From: Burkholderia cenocepacia
GTDB taxonomy: Bacteria > Pseudomonadota > Gammaproteobacteria > Burkholderiales > Burkholderiaceae
DNA length: 64,000 nt
Assembly: GCF_014211915.1 (NCBI RefSeq)
Contig: NZ_CP060039.1
Location: forward strand, 372,001-436,000
Direction of reading: 5' to 3'
Shown here: piece by piece, positions 20,172 to 29,025 of the stretch
Position numbering within the stretch: position 1 is the first letter of the stretch
Layout of the letters: each line of letters opens with the position of its first letter
Made by a program: the position numbers and the translations under genes
The notes under the pieces: model-generated
What the model was told of the DNA's origin: nothing
What the model saw: the letters and a program-made list of their open reading frames with translations, nothing else
Database searches by the model: none

Positions 20172-20281
20172 GCGTGCCTCGTCCTCGTGAATTCGCCGTG
20201 TCGGGCGGTGCGGCGCGCGGGGTGCCGCGGCGCGCTGGTGTGCAGCGAGTGTAGAAAGCGACGGAACCGTTTTCAAGCAAT

Positions 20282-20313
20282 AAAAAACGCCCGCCATCGA
20301 ACGACGGCGAGCG
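20282..20313 (-). terminator. Rho-independent terminator after HiPIP
   Basis: On the minus strand CGCTCGCC pairs with GGCGGGCG (20306-20313 with 20288-20295, one G-T wobble). An inner TCG/CGA stem extends it, and TTTTTT follows (20282-20287). It ends the HiPIP transcript. Twenty bases of it (20290-20309) recur exactly at 30630-30649. Confidence 0.85.
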
Positions 20314-20361
20314 TGTTGCGGTTTTCGCCACATTGCGGCATCGCACGATGCCGCACGGGCC

Positions 20362-20673
20362 TCAACCCATCTTCGAGAAAGCGCTGCACCAGCCCTTCGC
20401 CGACACCTGCTTGCCGGGGAACGCGCCGCACGGGCCCGAAGCCGAGCCCTTCTTGCCCTGGTACAGCATGCAGGCCGCGCAATCCTGGCCCGCTGCGTAT
20501 TTCGGGTACTTCGTCTTGTCGACCTTCGTGGCATCGGCCTTGTAGCCGAGCGCCACCGCGGTCGGGTCCGTTTCCGGCAGCATCGGCGCATCGGCCAGCG
20601 CTTCGCGCGACAGCGCCAGCGCGGACACCGCACCAATGCTCGTGATCAGGAAACTCCGACGGGATGTTTTCAT
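20362..20673 (-). CDS. High-potential iron-sulfur protein (HiPIP)
   Basis: 103 aa. A Tat signal (SRRSFLITSIGAVSALALS) precedes the mature protein. The four [4Fe-4S] ligands are C65, C68, C82 and C96, with the family spacing C-x2-C-x13-C-x13-C. HiPIPs are periplasmic one-electron carriers, in some bacteria linking the bc1 complex to oxidases; the partner here is unknown. The gene is monocistronic with its own terminator, and the 283-bp repeat element begins 40 bp upstream of its start. Confidence 0.95.
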   Translation of the reverse strand: MKTSRRSFLITSIGAVSALALSREALADAPMLPETDPTAVALGYKADATKVDKTKYPKYAAGQDCAACMLYQGKKGSASGPCGAFPGKQVSAKGWCSAFSKMG

Positions 20674-20713
20674 GGGGGACTCGCTCCAACGTTATCGGTT
20701 TGAAAGCCGTTCT

Positions 20714-20996
20714 AGGGTCTGTCTACCGATGGAACGCACATGCGAAGGCCCGAAATCGCTCGCAGGGCAAGGAGGGAGGAGCGCCGTTTGGCCGAGCCAA
20801 ACAAGCGACGACCGACGCCGCCATGCGGGCGATTTCGGGCCTTCCCGTGAACACGCTACAAATTAGGGGTTGCCCCGAGAAGGGCCGCTCGCCACGTTGC
20901 GCACCTTGCGAATACGTCAGTATTCGCGGCGGCGCGCGCCTCGCGAGCGGCCCTTCTCGGGGCAACGCATGTGCGTTCCATCGGTAGACAGACCCT
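20714..20996. mobile_element. MITE-like element with 31-bp terminal inverted repeats and two internal hairpins
   Basis: Terminal arms at 20714-20744 and 20966-20996 are perfect inverted repeats of 31 bp (outer end AGGGTCTGTCTACCGATGG). Inside, arm A pairs 20745-20759 with 20829-20843 (15 bp perfect, extendable) and is tipped by a 7-bp hairpin at 20786-20802. Arm B pairs 20869-20892 with 20943-20966 (24 bp perfect) and is tipped by an 8-bp hairpin at 20908-20927. The fold is a three-way junction. There is no transposase, and I saw no clear target-site duplication. It fills most of the 439-bp gap between HiPIP and the oxidase gene; short ORFs across it are artefacts. Confidence 0.8.
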
Positions 20997-21112
20997 GGAC
21001 GACCGTTCGACAGAATACCGCTCAAGCGAATAAATGTGCGCGCCGAAATGCCGGAGATAAGGGATTCCACACGGGTTTCGCGCGGCCGGCCCGCACGGCG
21101 GCGGGCCGTGCG

Positions 21113-22222
21113 TCAGGCGCGCGACACCATGTCGCCTACCCGCTGCGCGAGCGCGAGCGACGCGGTGAGCCCCGGCGACTCGATGCCGAACAGGTTCACG
21201 AGCCCGCGCACGCCATGCTGCGCGGCGCCCTGCACGATGAAGTCGGCCGGCGGCTCGCCGGGCCCCGCGAGCTTCGGCCGGATGCCCGCATACGCCGGCT
21301 GCAGCGCATCGTCGGGCAGGCCCGGCCAGAACGCGCGGATCGACGTGTAGAACGCACCCGCGCGCGCCGGATCGACTTCGTAGCGCAGCGAATCGCACCA
21401 CTCGACGTCCGGCCCGAAGCGCGCCTGCCCGCCGAGATCGAACGTCAGGTGCACGCCGAGCCCCGCGCGCTCGGGCATCGGGTAGATCAGGTGCGAGAAC
21501 GGCGCACGGCCCGACAGGCTGAAATAATTGCCGCGCGCGAGATAAAGCGGCGGCACCCAGCGCGGATCGAGGCCGCGGGTGCGGCGCGCAAGCGCCTGCG
21601 CGCCGAGCCCCGCGCTGTTGACCACGCACGCGGCGTCGATCTCGGTCGGCGCGGCGCCACCGGTGCGCACGATGAAGCGCCCGCCGCCCAGCACGTCGAT
21701 CGATTCGACCGGAGATTGCAGCGCGCACACGGCGCCGTTGCGTTCCGCATCGCCGAGCAGCGCGAGCATCAGCTGGTGGCTGTCGACGATGCCGGTCGAC
21801 GGCGAGAACAGGGCCTCCACGCATTCGAGCGCGGGCTCGAGCGTCTGCGCCTCCGCGCGCGTGAGCGGCAGCAGGTCGAGCACGCCGTTCTCGGCCGCAC
21901 GCGCGGCAATCGCCTTCAACTGCTTCAGCTGCGCGGCGCTCGTCGCGACCAGCAGCTTGCCCGTGCGCCGGTGCGGCACGTGGTGCGTGTCGCAGAATTC
22001 GTACAGCAGGTCGCGCCCGTGCACGCACGACGTCGCCTTCAACGACCCGCGCGGATAGTAGAGCCCCGCGTGAATCACCTCGCTGTTGCGCGAACTCGTG
22101 CCCGTGCCGATCGCGTCGGCCGCTTCGAGCACGATCGTTTCACGCCCGCGCGCAGCCAGTTCGCGCGCAATCGCCAAACCGACGACACCCGCGCCGATCA
22201 CGACACAATCCGTCTGCTCCAT
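21113..22222 (-). CDS. FAD-dependent oxidoreductase, L-2-hydroxyglutarate oxidase-like
   Basis: 369 aa DAO-fold flavoprotein. The FAD-binding motif is [20 protein letters not shown] (residues 7-26), followed by [20 protein letters not shown] and, near the C-terminus, [20 protein letters not shown], all typical of LhgO/YgaF. These enzymes oxidise L-2-hydroxyglutarate to 2-oxoglutarate and pass electrons to the quinone pool. Related 2-hydroxyacid or amino-acid oxidases are the alternative. It is followed by the repeat element. Confidence 0.85.
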   Translation of the reverse strand: MEQTDCVVIGAGVVGLAIARELAARGRETIVLEAADAIGTGTSSRNSEVIHAGLYYPRGSLKATSCVHGRDLLYEFCDTHHVPHRRTGKLLVATSAAQLKQLKAIAARAAENGVLDLLPLTRAEAQTLEPALECVEALFSPSTGIVDSHQLMLALLGDAERNGAVCALQSPVESIDVLGGGRFIVRTGGAAPTEIDAACVVNSAGLGAQALARRTRGLDPRWVPPLYLARGNYFSLSGRAPFSHLIYPMPERAGLGVHLTFDLGGQARFGPDVEWCDSLRYEVDPARAGAFYTSIRAFWPGLPDDALQPAYAGIRPKLAGPGEPPADFIVQGAAQHGVRGLVNLFGIESPGLTASLALAQRVGDMVSRA

Positions 22223-22401
22223 GGCTTTTTGCGCTGCTCGCGCGTCGATGGGGGAGAGAAGAATTGTACGTCCCGGTTCGCCCGTTTGCCGAACGCGTGC
22301 GCACCGCGTCGCGGCGATACGGACGGTGGTGCATGCAACGATGCGGCCGCAAGCGCGACGAACGCACGCGCGCGCGCCGCGGCCGTGCGCGCGTGGCCGC
22401 G

Positions 22402-23382
22402 TCAGAAGCCGATCGGCCGGCGCTTCGCCGCGCCTTCGTCGGCGCGGATGTCGGCCGGCCCGATCGCGTCGCGGCCGTCGAGCCGGGCGGCGCCGAACGC
22501 GTGCAGCAGCGCGCGGCGCATCGTGCGCGGCGGCGTCGCGGCCAGCACGTCGAGCGCATCGTCGCCGAGCGTCTCGGGGAAGCGCCGCCCCCACGCATGC
22601 GACGTGCGGATCTCGTCGTAGATCGTCTGCGCGATGCGTCGCGCGCCGGCCGCATCGGGCGCCGCGATCTCGTACACGTTCATCCGGTTGAGCAGCGGCT
22701 CCGGAATCGCGTGCGCGTCGTTCGCGGTCGCGATCCAGATCACGTTGCCCGCGTCGATCGGCACTTCCGCGAATTCGTCGACGAACGCGCGCGCGGTGTC
22801 GTGCTCGAGCAACGCATACAGCGCGCCGAGCGGATCGTATTGCGCATCGCTGCCGGCCTTGTCGATCTCGTCGACCGCGATCACCGGGTTCGCGTAGCTG
22901 CCGTTCACGAGCGCATCGAACACCTTGCCGGGCTTCGCGTTCTTCCACTGCGACGACGCGCCGGACAGGATCCAGCCGGCCGTCAGCGAGCTCATCGGCA
23001 CGTAGTGGTACGCGGTGCCGAGCAGTTGCGCGAGCGCCTTCGCGAAATGCGTCTTGCCGATCCCGGGCGGCCCGAGCAGCAGGATCGGCATCAGTTCGAG
23101 CCGGTCCTCCGTTTCGAGACACAGCGCGATCTGCTTGCGCACGTCGGCGAGCGGCTCGCCGAAATTCGGCAATGCTTCGCCGAGCGCGTCGAACGACGGC
23201 ATCCGGGTCGGCTTCACGCAGAAGCGCAGATTCCCCGTCTTGAGCATCTTCTCGTAGGTCGAGCGCAGCGCATCGCTTGCGCTCTCGTTCAGGTCGCCCA
23301 GCGCCGTCTCGACCTGCTCGAGGTCGTACACCGTGCTGAAGGACGCCACCGCCAGTTCCTGCTTCACCATCGCCGTCGTCAT
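22402..23382 (-). CDS. AAA family ATPase (Lon-like central ATPase domain without protease)
   Basis: 326 aa. Walker A GPPGIGKT (104-111), Walker B VIAVDEID (167-174), sensor-1 IWIATAND, and arginine finger/sensor-2 region [13 protein letters not shown]. The N-terminus has no recognised domain, and no Ser-Lys protease dyad is present. ATG 23382 ([10 protein letters not shown]) has a GAGGTGG ribosome site; an alternative start 10 codons upstream (23412) lacks one. The role is unknown; a chaperone-like ATPase is a plausible guess. Confidence 0.85.
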   Translation of the reverse strand: MTTAMVKQELAVASFSTVYDLEQVETALGDLNESASDALRSTYEKMLKTGNLRFCVKPTRMPSFDALGEALPNFGEPLADVRKQIALCLETEDRLELMPILLLGPPGIGKTHFAKALAQLLGTAYHYVPMSSLTAGWILSGASSQWKNAKPGKVFDALVNGSYANPVIAVDEIDKAGSDAQYDPLGALYALLEHDTARAFVDEFAEVPIDAGNVIWIATANDAHAIPEPLLNRMNVYEIAAPDAAGARRIAQTIYDEIRTSHAWGRRFPETLGDDALDVLAATPPRTMRRALLHAFGAARLDGRDAIGPADIRADEGAAKRRPIGF

Positions 23383-23634
23383 ACCCACCTCGCTCCACTT
23401 GCCGTCACACACTCATCAGACCCTTACGATTTCAGTGTAGCGATCCCGTATCGCCGTGCAAGCAAGCAGCCGGGCGGGTCTGCTGCTAACAGCGCGCGCA
23501 CGCTGCACGGCCGCGCGCCGCGGCGTATGATCGAAAGTTCACGATGCTCGCGCGGGGCTTCCCGATCGCGCCCGCGCGCCGCGCGCACACGCTGCTGTCC
23601 CGCACTTCGCCTGACGCCTCCCGAAGGGTTGCCG

Positions 23635-24363
23635 ATGTCCGTCCCCGCTGCTTCCCCGCGCGTCGACTCCGACGCGGTCCGTTCCGTCGATGCCGTCGAC
23701 GCCGCGCTCAAGTCACGCCATTCAGTCCGGGCGTTCCTGCCGACGCCCGTGCCGCGCGCCACGATCGAGGCGATCCTCGAAGCCGCGAGCCGCGCGCCGT
23801 CGGGCACCAACATCCAGCCGTGGCGCGTGTACGTCGCCACGGGCGCCACGCGCGACGCGCTCGCCGCCGCGCTCACCGCGGCCTACGACGATCCCGCGCG
23901 CGACGAGAAATACGTCGCCGAATACGACTACTACCCGCGCGAATGGGTGTCGCCGTATGTCGACCGGCGCCGCAAGGTCGGCTGGGACCTGTACGGCCTG
24001 TTGAACATCGGCCGCGACGAGAAGGCGCGCATGCATGCGCAGCACGCGCGCAATTTCCGTTTCTTCGATGCGCCGGTCGCATTGTTCTTCACGCTCGACC
24101 GCGTGATGACGTTAGGGGCCTGGCTCGACTGCGGGATGTTCCTGCAAGGCGTGATGACTGCCGCGCGCGCCCGCGGCCTCGACACTTGCCCGCAGGCCGC
24201 GTTCGTGCCGTTTCACCGGATCGTCGCCGAACACCTCGACATTCCCGCCAACGAGCAGCTCGTCTGCGGCATGTCGCTCGGCCACGCGGACCCCGACGCG
24301 ATCGAGAACCGCCTCGTCACCGAGCGCGCGAGCGTCGCCGAGTTCACGCGCTTTTTCGCTTGA
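23635..24363 (+). CDS. Nitroreductase family protein
   Basis: 242 aa. FMN-binding residues are seen in SRHSVRAFLPTPVPRATIE and ASRAPSGTNIQPWRVYVATG, and the C-terminal GLDTCPQAAF and GMSLGHADPDAIENR match nitroreductases that reduce nitroaromatics or quinones with NAD(P)H. ATG 23635 is preceded by GAAGGG. It diverges from the AAA ATPase gene over 252 bp. Confidence 0.92.
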   Translation: MSVPAASPRVDSDAVRSVDAVDAALKSRHSVRAFLPTPVPRATIEAILEAASRAPSGTNIQPWRVYVATGATRDALAAALTAAYDDPARDEKYVAEYDYYPREWVSPYVDRRRKVGWDLYGLLNIGRDEKARMHAQHARNFRFFDAPVALFFTLDRVMTLGAWLDCGMFLQGVMTAARARGLDTCPQAAFVPFHRIVAEHLDIPANEQLVCGMSLGHADPDAIENRLVTERASVAEFTRFFA

Positions 24364-24509
24364 AAACGCACGACGCGGCCTTACCTGTCGAGCAGGACCG
24401 CATCGTGCTGCGAACCCGTCGCGGCGCGTCCTGTCACATCACGACCGAAATCGATCGGGCGTAAGATGTGCGTCCGTTCCCCGCTATCCCGCGTTTCCGG
24501 AGACGTTTC

Positions 24510-24998
24510 ATGCTGAAACACGGCCTGGCCGTCCTGCTTGCGAGCGTCGTGCTCGCCGCCCATGCGCAGAGCCCCGCGCCGGCCGTCGTCGCATGGGAAA
24601 TCCACGTGGTGCGCGACGGTCAGACGATCGACACGTTCCAGCAAAACACCACCGTGGGCCAGTCCCGCACCGATACCCATCGCTATCCGTCATCCGTGCC
24701 GGTGGGCTGCGGCAATGCCGCGCGCGTCGTGCCGACCGAGCGCTCGCGCTCGGTGACGGTCGCCCCGCTCGCCGTCGACGCCAACGCGAACACCGTGTCG
24801 CTCGGGCTCGACGTGCAGGAAACGCTCGACGACGAAAACGCGACGCGCAGCGATCCGTGCGTGCCCGCGTCGCCGCGGCAGATCGTCGCGAGCCACCCCG
24901 GCCTGGCGGTCGGCGGCGACGCCTGGACCGACTGGACGCTCGTCGAGCAGCATCCGCATCTCGTGTACCGCGTGCGCGCGCACGTCGCGAAGGACTGA
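24510..24998 (+). CDS. Small secreted protein of unknown function
   Basis: 162 aa. A clear signal peptide (MLKHGLAVLLASVVLAAHAQ, cleavage after AHA) predicts a periplasmic product. The mature part has two cysteines (VGCGNAA and SDPCVPASP) that could form a disulfide, and a WTDWTLVEQHPHLVYRVRAH end. I do not recognise a family. ATG 24510 has GGAGA upstream. It lies 5 bp before the EEP hydrolase gene, so the two are probably cotranscribed. Confidence 0.75.
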   Translation: MLKHGLAVLLASVVLAAHAQSPAPAVVAWEIHVVRDGQTIDTFQQNTTVGQSRTDTHRYPSSVPVGCGNAARVVPTERSRSVTVAPLAVDANANTVSLGLDVQETLDDENATRSDPCVPASPRQIVASHPGLAVGGDAWTDWTLVEQHPHLVYRVRAHVAKD

Positions 24999-25003
24999 GC
25001 GTC

Positions 25004-25819
25004 ATGTCCGCCGACGCCCTGTCCCTGCCGTTCGCCGAGCCGCACGCCGCGCCCGACGAAATCACCGCGGTCAGCTGGAACCTGCACAAGGGCCGCTCGC
25101 CGCTCGGCTTCACCGCGTGGAACGCGATGCGCGACTGGATGCAGTCGACCCACGCGGACGTGTATTTCCTGCAGGAAGCGATGGCGCGCCGCATGCCGCG
25201 CCCGATGCTCGCCCCGGGCTTCGGCGCGCCGATGGACGATACGGTCGACGACGTGTGGCATTGCCAGGCCACCGAGATCGCGCAGGCGCTCGACTGGCAG
25301 ATCGCGCTCGGGCCGAACGTGTTCAAGCCGTCGTGGCGGCACGGCAATGCGATCCTGTCGCCGCATCCGCTCGACCTCGGCGGCCGCTGGGACATCTCCG
25401 CGCACCGCTTCGAGCGGCGCGGGCTGCTGGTCGCGCGTGCGACGCTCGCGGGCGCACGCCCGGTCACGCTGCTGTGCGCGCACCTCGCGCTCACGCGCGC
25501 CGCTCGCCTGCGCCAGATGCACTGGATCGCGCACTGGATCGTCCGCAATGCGGGCGACGGCCCGCTGATGCTGGCCGGCGACTTCAACGACTGGCGCAAC
25601 GACTCGGTGGCGCTGTTCGGCGAGATCGGGCTGTCCGAGGTCGCGACGCTGCTCGGCGAGTCGGGCCGCACGTTCCCCGCGTTCTCGCCGGCGCTCGCGC
25701 TCGACAAGATGTTCGTGCGCGGGCTGACGCCGCTCGAGTGGCGCGCGCCGTCCGGCGAAGCCGCGTGGCTGTCGGACCACCTGCCGTACATCGCGCGCCT
25801 GCGCCTCGATCCGCAGTAA
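25004..25819 (+). CDS. Endonuclease/exonuclease/phosphatase (EEP) family protein
   Basis: 271 aa. Catalytic EEP motifs are present in order: VSWNLHKG (metal Asn), VYFLQEA (metal Glu), LAGDFNDW (Asp/Asn) and the terminal SDHLPYI (Asp-His). No signal peptide. Members hydrolyse phosphodiesters of nucleic acids or phospholipids; the bacterial paralog with NLHKG is usually annotated only to family. It starts 5 bp after the secreted-protein gene, with AAGGA as ribosome site. Confidence 0.88.
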   Translation: MSADALSLPFAEPHAAPDEITAVSWNLHKGRSPLGFTAWNAMRDWMQSTHADVYFLQEAMARRMPRPMLAPGFGAPMDDTVDDVWHCQATEIAQALDWQIALGPNVFKPSWRHGNAILSPHPLDLGGRWDISAHRFERRGLLVARATLAGARPVTLLCAHLALTRAARLRQMHWIAHWIVRNAGDGPLMLAGDFNDWRNDSVALFGEIGLSEVATLLGESGRTFPAFSPALALDKMFVRGLTPLEWRAPSGEAAWLSDHLPYIARLRLDPQ

Positions 25820-26127
25820 CGCCGCCGGCCGGCGCCGCCTCCGGTCACGCCGCCGCCGAAACGCGTCGGCGCCGTCGCGACAACACGCGGCCGATCACCG
25901 AAAGCCCATTGAAAGAATGCGTTGCGCCAAATCCGCGCAGCCGCCCGGGTCAAGCCCGCATCTGCCCCAAGCAGGGTAAAATAACGAGTTACTCAAACGT
26001 CTGTCATCGAGAGGGCGCGTGTCCGACGCGCCGGCCGGCCGATCCGCGATCGGGCCGTCGCACTCGGTTTTTTGCCCGTTTTTGGGCCCGTTACACGCGT
26101 CCGCTACGCGCGTCCGTTTTCAAAGCC
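25820..26127. other. Intergenic region upstream of fpr
   Basis: 308 bp without a gene. It presumably contains the fpr promoter; a TAAAAT -10-like hexamer lies at 25977-25982, but no good -35 is visible at the right distance. A small GCCC/GGGC hairpin lies near 26077-26090. Confidence 0.4.
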
Positions 26128-26898
26128 ATGAGCAAATACGACACCGCCACCGTCCAATCCGTCCATCACTGGACCGACACGCTTTTCAGCTTCACCTGCA
26201 CCCGCGAGGCGAGCCTGCGCTTCAACAACGGCGAATTCACGATGGTCGGCCTCGAAGTCGACGGCAAGCCGCTCGCGCGCGCCTATTCGATCGTCAGCCC
26301 GAACTACGAAGAGCATCTCGAATTCTTCAGCATCAAGGTGCAGGACGGCCCGCTGACGTCGCGCCTGCAGCACCTGAAGGTGGGCGACACGGTGCTGATC
26401 GGCAAGAAGCCGACGGGCACGCTGATCGCCGACAACCTTCTGCCGGGCAAGACGCTGTGGATGCTGTCGACGGGCACGGGCCTCGCGCCGTTCATGTCGA
26501 TCATCCGCGATCCGGACATCTACGACCGCTTCGACAAGGTGATCCTGACCCACACGTGCCGCCTGAAGGGCGAGCTCGCGTACATGGACTACATCAAGCA
26601 CGACCTGCCGGGCCACGAGTACCTGGGCGACATCATCAAGGAAAAGCTCGTCTACTACCCGACGGTCACGCGCGAAGCGTTCGACAACGAAGGCCGGATC
26701 ACCGACCTGATCGCGACGGGCAAGCTGTTCACGGATCTCGGCGTGCCGGCGTTCTCGCCGGAAAACGACCGCGTGATGCTGTGCGGCAGCACCGCGATGC
26801 TGAAGGACACGACCGAACTGCTGAAGCAGGCCGGCCTCGTCGAAGGCAAGAACAGCGCGCCGGGCCACTACGTGATCGAGCGCGCGTTCGTGGACTGA
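26128..26898 (+). CDS. fpr: Ferredoxin--NADP(+) reductase
   Basis: 256 aa. FAD motif RAYSIVSPNYEEHLEF, NADP motif LSTGTGLAPFMSII, and the C-terminal LCGSTAMLKDTTELL and aromatic-poor VIERAFVD end of the bacterial FPR subclass. The cytoplasmic enzyme moves electrons between NADPH and ferredoxin or flavodoxin, for example for Fe-S cluster and oxidative-stress functions. A strong terminator follows 28 bp after the stop. Confidence 0.95.
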   Translation: MSKYDTATVQSVHHWTDTLFSFTCTREASLRFNNGEFTMVGLEVDGKPLARAYSIVSPNYEEHLEFFSIKVQDGPLTSRLQHLKVGDTVLIGKKPTGTLIADNLLPGKTLWMLSTGTGLAPFMSIIRDPDIYDRFDKVILTHTCRLKGELAYMDYIKHDLPGHEYLGDIIKEKLVYYPTVTREAFDNEGRITDLIATGKLFTDLGVPAFSPENDRVMLCGSTAMLKDTTELLKQAGLVEGKNSAPGHYVIERAFVD

Positions 26899-26926
26899 TC
26901 GATCCCCATATTTGCGCATCATCAAG

Positions 26927-26954
26927 AACCGGAGCGGAAGCTCCGGTTTTTTTT
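26927..26954 (+). terminator. Rho-independent terminator of fpr
   Basis: AACCGGAGC, GGAA loop region, GCTCCGGTT followed by a run of eight T. It is a canonical terminator directly after fpr. Confidence 0.95.
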
Positions 26955-26974
26955 CGTCCGGACTTGGCGAATTC

Positions 26975-27212
26975 GTAACAAACTGGGACCATTCCATCTC
27001 AAATAGTTACATTTGGATACGTCGTCGCCCGGTGCTCGGGTGTCAGTGTTTTTCCTACAACACGTTCATTCCGATTATTCACATTTACCCTTAAATGTCC
27101 GTCCGACATGACCTTTTCAGAAATTTTGAGATATTATTCGGCCCGCGTGGTTGCCGTTCGGATGACAGTGGAAGGGTCGGATGAAAGTGTTACAAGACGT
27201 AACTTTTGTTAC
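26975..27212. promoter_or_regulatory. Array of GTTAC/GTAAC half-sites upstream of the two-component genes
   Basis: In the AT-richer 415-bp region 26899-27313 the pentamer GTTAC or its complement occurs at 26975-26979, 27006-27010, 27189-27193, 27199-27203 and 27208-27212. The last three form GTTAC-N5-GTAAC-N4-GTTAC about 100 bp upstream of the kinase start. Short inverted half-sites of this type suit a dimeric LuxR-type response regulator; autoregulation by the downstream regulator is an inference. Confidence 0.4.
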
Positions 27213-27313
27213 CTCGGCATGGAGCGATTCTCTGGCGGCGACCGTCATCGAAACGGCAGCCGGTCCACGCAGCCAGCCGGTGTCTGAACCGCTTTCTGAC
27301 AGCAGGGAGAGTC

Positions 27314-28129
27314 ATGGATACGTCGCTTAACGCGCCCTTGGGCGCCCACGCCCCGTTCCCGTCGCGGCAGCGCATGCCTGGCTGCGCTGCTACTCCGCCC
27401 ATGGCCGACGCCGCGTCGAAACGCGACGCGTCCGCCGCGCGGATCGCGGCACTTTCCGCCCAGCTTCTCGCCGCCGACGAAGCGGCCCGCCGCCATCTGG
27501 CCGGCGAGCTGCACGACGGGCTCGGCGCCGAACTGACCGCTGCCCGATTCGCGCTCGCAAACGTTCAAACGTGGCTGCCGGCCGATGCGCCGGAAGGTTG
27601 CCTGCGCGCGCTGGCGCTGGCGCAGCAGGCGCTCGACGCCGCGACCGACGCGAATCGCCGGCTCATCGACGAGCGCGACACGCCGGCGCTCGACGCGGGC
27701 GTGGTCGGCGCGCTGTCGTCGTGGATCGACACGCATGCGACCCGCACCGGCCTGCGCACGAGCTTCGTGTGCGCGGCCGACGCCCGCCTGACGCAGCTCG
27801 CCGGCGCCAGTGCGCTCGCGGTGTTCCGCGTCGCGCAGGAAGCGCTGTCGAACGTCGCGAAGCACGCCCGCGCGACGTCGGTCGACGTGCGGATCGTCAC
27901 CGACGGCACGCACCTGTCGCTGAGCGTTACCGACGATGGGACCGGTTTCGCGCGCAATCGCCGCAGCGGCTACGGCCTCGCCGGCATGCGCGCGCGCTGC
28001 GAGGCGTTCGGCGGCAGCTTCGAGACAGCCACGCCGGCAACCGGCCGCGGCACGCGCGTCACCGCGCGCTTCGCGTGGGCTTCGCTGCTGGCGGCGCCCG
28101 TCGCGGCACGCCGCACGTCGCTTTCGTGA
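27314..28129 (+). CDS. Soluble sensor histidine kinase (NarX/DegS-type HisKA_3)
   Basis: 271 aa. The phospho-accepting H67 lies in AGELHDGLGAELTAARF, the HisKA_3 box. The HATPase_c domain shows FRVAQEALSNVAKHA and SVTDDGTGF, ending GYGLAGMRARCEAFGG. No membrane segment or recognised sensor domain is present; the N-terminal 45 residues are low-complexity. ATG 27314 has AGGGAGA upstream. It is paired with the response regulator that starts 7 bp downstream. The signal is unknown and presumably cytoplasmic or provided by a partner. Confidence 0.9.
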   Translation: MDTSLNAPLGAHAPFPSRQRMPGCAATPPMADAASKRDASAARIAALSAQLLAADEAARRHLAGELHDGLGAELTAARFALANVQTWLPADAPEGCLRALALAQQALDAATDANRRLIDERDTPALDAGVVGALSSWIDTHATRTGLRTSFVCAADARLTQLAGASALAVFRVAQEALSNVAKHARATSVDVRIVTDGTHLSLSVTDDGTGFARNRRSGYGLAGMRARCEAFGGSFETATPATGRGTRVTARFAWASLLAAPVAARRTSLS

Positions 28130-28136
28130 GGTCGCG

Positions 28137-28793
28137 ATGAGCCTGAACATCCTGCTCGTGGACGATCACGCGATCGTCCGGCAAGGGATCCGCCAGTTGC
28201 TGATCGACCGCGGCGTCGCCCGCGACGTGACCGAGGCCGAGAACGGCGGCGATGCGATGGCCGCCGTCGACAAGCAGGAATTCGACGTGATCCTGCTCGA
28301 CATCTCGCTGCCCGACACGAACGGCATCGAGGTGCTCAAGCGCCTCAAGCGCAAGCTGACGCGCACGCCGGTGCTGATGTTCTCGATGTATCGCGAGGAT
28401 CAGTACGCGGTGCGCGCGCTGAAGGCCGGCGCGGCCGGCTACCTGTCGAAGACGGTGAACGCCGCGCAGATGATCGGCGCGATCCAGCAGGTCGCGGCCG
28501 GGCGCAAGTACGTGAGCCCCGCGATGGCCGAGGCGCTCGCCGAATACGTGTCGTTCGAGAACGAACCGCTGCCGCACGAGAAGCTGTCCGATCGCGAATA
28601 CCAGACGCTCTGCATGCTCGCGTCGGGCAAGCGGCTCACCGACATCGCGAACACGCTGTCGCTGTCGGTGAAGACGGTGAGCGTGTACCGCTCGCGGCTG
28701 CTGGAGAAGATGCGGCTGTCGAACAACGCGGAACTGACGTTCTACGTGATGAGCAACCGGCTCGTCGACATGGCGCCCACGGCCGGCGCCTGA
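28137..28793 (+). CDS. LuxR/NarL-family response regulator
   Basis: 218 aa. The receiver domain begins NILLVDDHAIVRQGI, with phospho-acceptor D55 in VILLDISLPD and the conserved Lys in GYLSKTVNAA. The C-terminal LuxR helix-turn-helix is LSDREYQTLCMLASGKRLTD with TLSLSVKTVSVYRSRLLEK. It forms a two-gene unit with the kinase. Candidate binding half-sites lie upstream of the kinase. Confidence 0.94.
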   Translation: MSLNILLVDDHAIVRQGIRQLLIDRGVARDVTEAENGGDAMAAVDKQEFDVILLDISLPDTNGIEVLKRLKRKLTRTPVLMFSMYREDQYAVRALKAGAAGYLSKTVNAAQMIGAIQQVAAGRKYVSPAMAEALAEYVSFENEPLPHEKLSDREYQTLCMLASGKRLTDIANTLSLSVKTVSVYRSRLLEKMRLSNNAELTFYVMSNRLVDMAPTAGA

Positions 28794-29025
28794 TTCCGGC
28801 CGAATCGAACTCGTCCGATCCCGGGTGCGGCGGCCGCCGCGCCGCGCTCGACCGTGCCCCTTCGCGCCCGGTTTACTCCCGTTTCGCGCGCAAGCGCTTG
28901 TTTTATCGGCCGATTTCGCCGCACGTCGCTGCGCCACCGCGGGACTTGCACGCCAAATCAGCTAAAATTACCGGTTTTCACTCAGTCGGCGCGCCGTGCC
29001 TGCGCGTGCCGGCGATCCATCCGCA

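Noticed and set aside
20636..20987. Short ORFs across the 20714-20996 element
   Set aside because: They run through the inverted repeats on both strands, have no ribosome sites, and read as translations of the palindromes.
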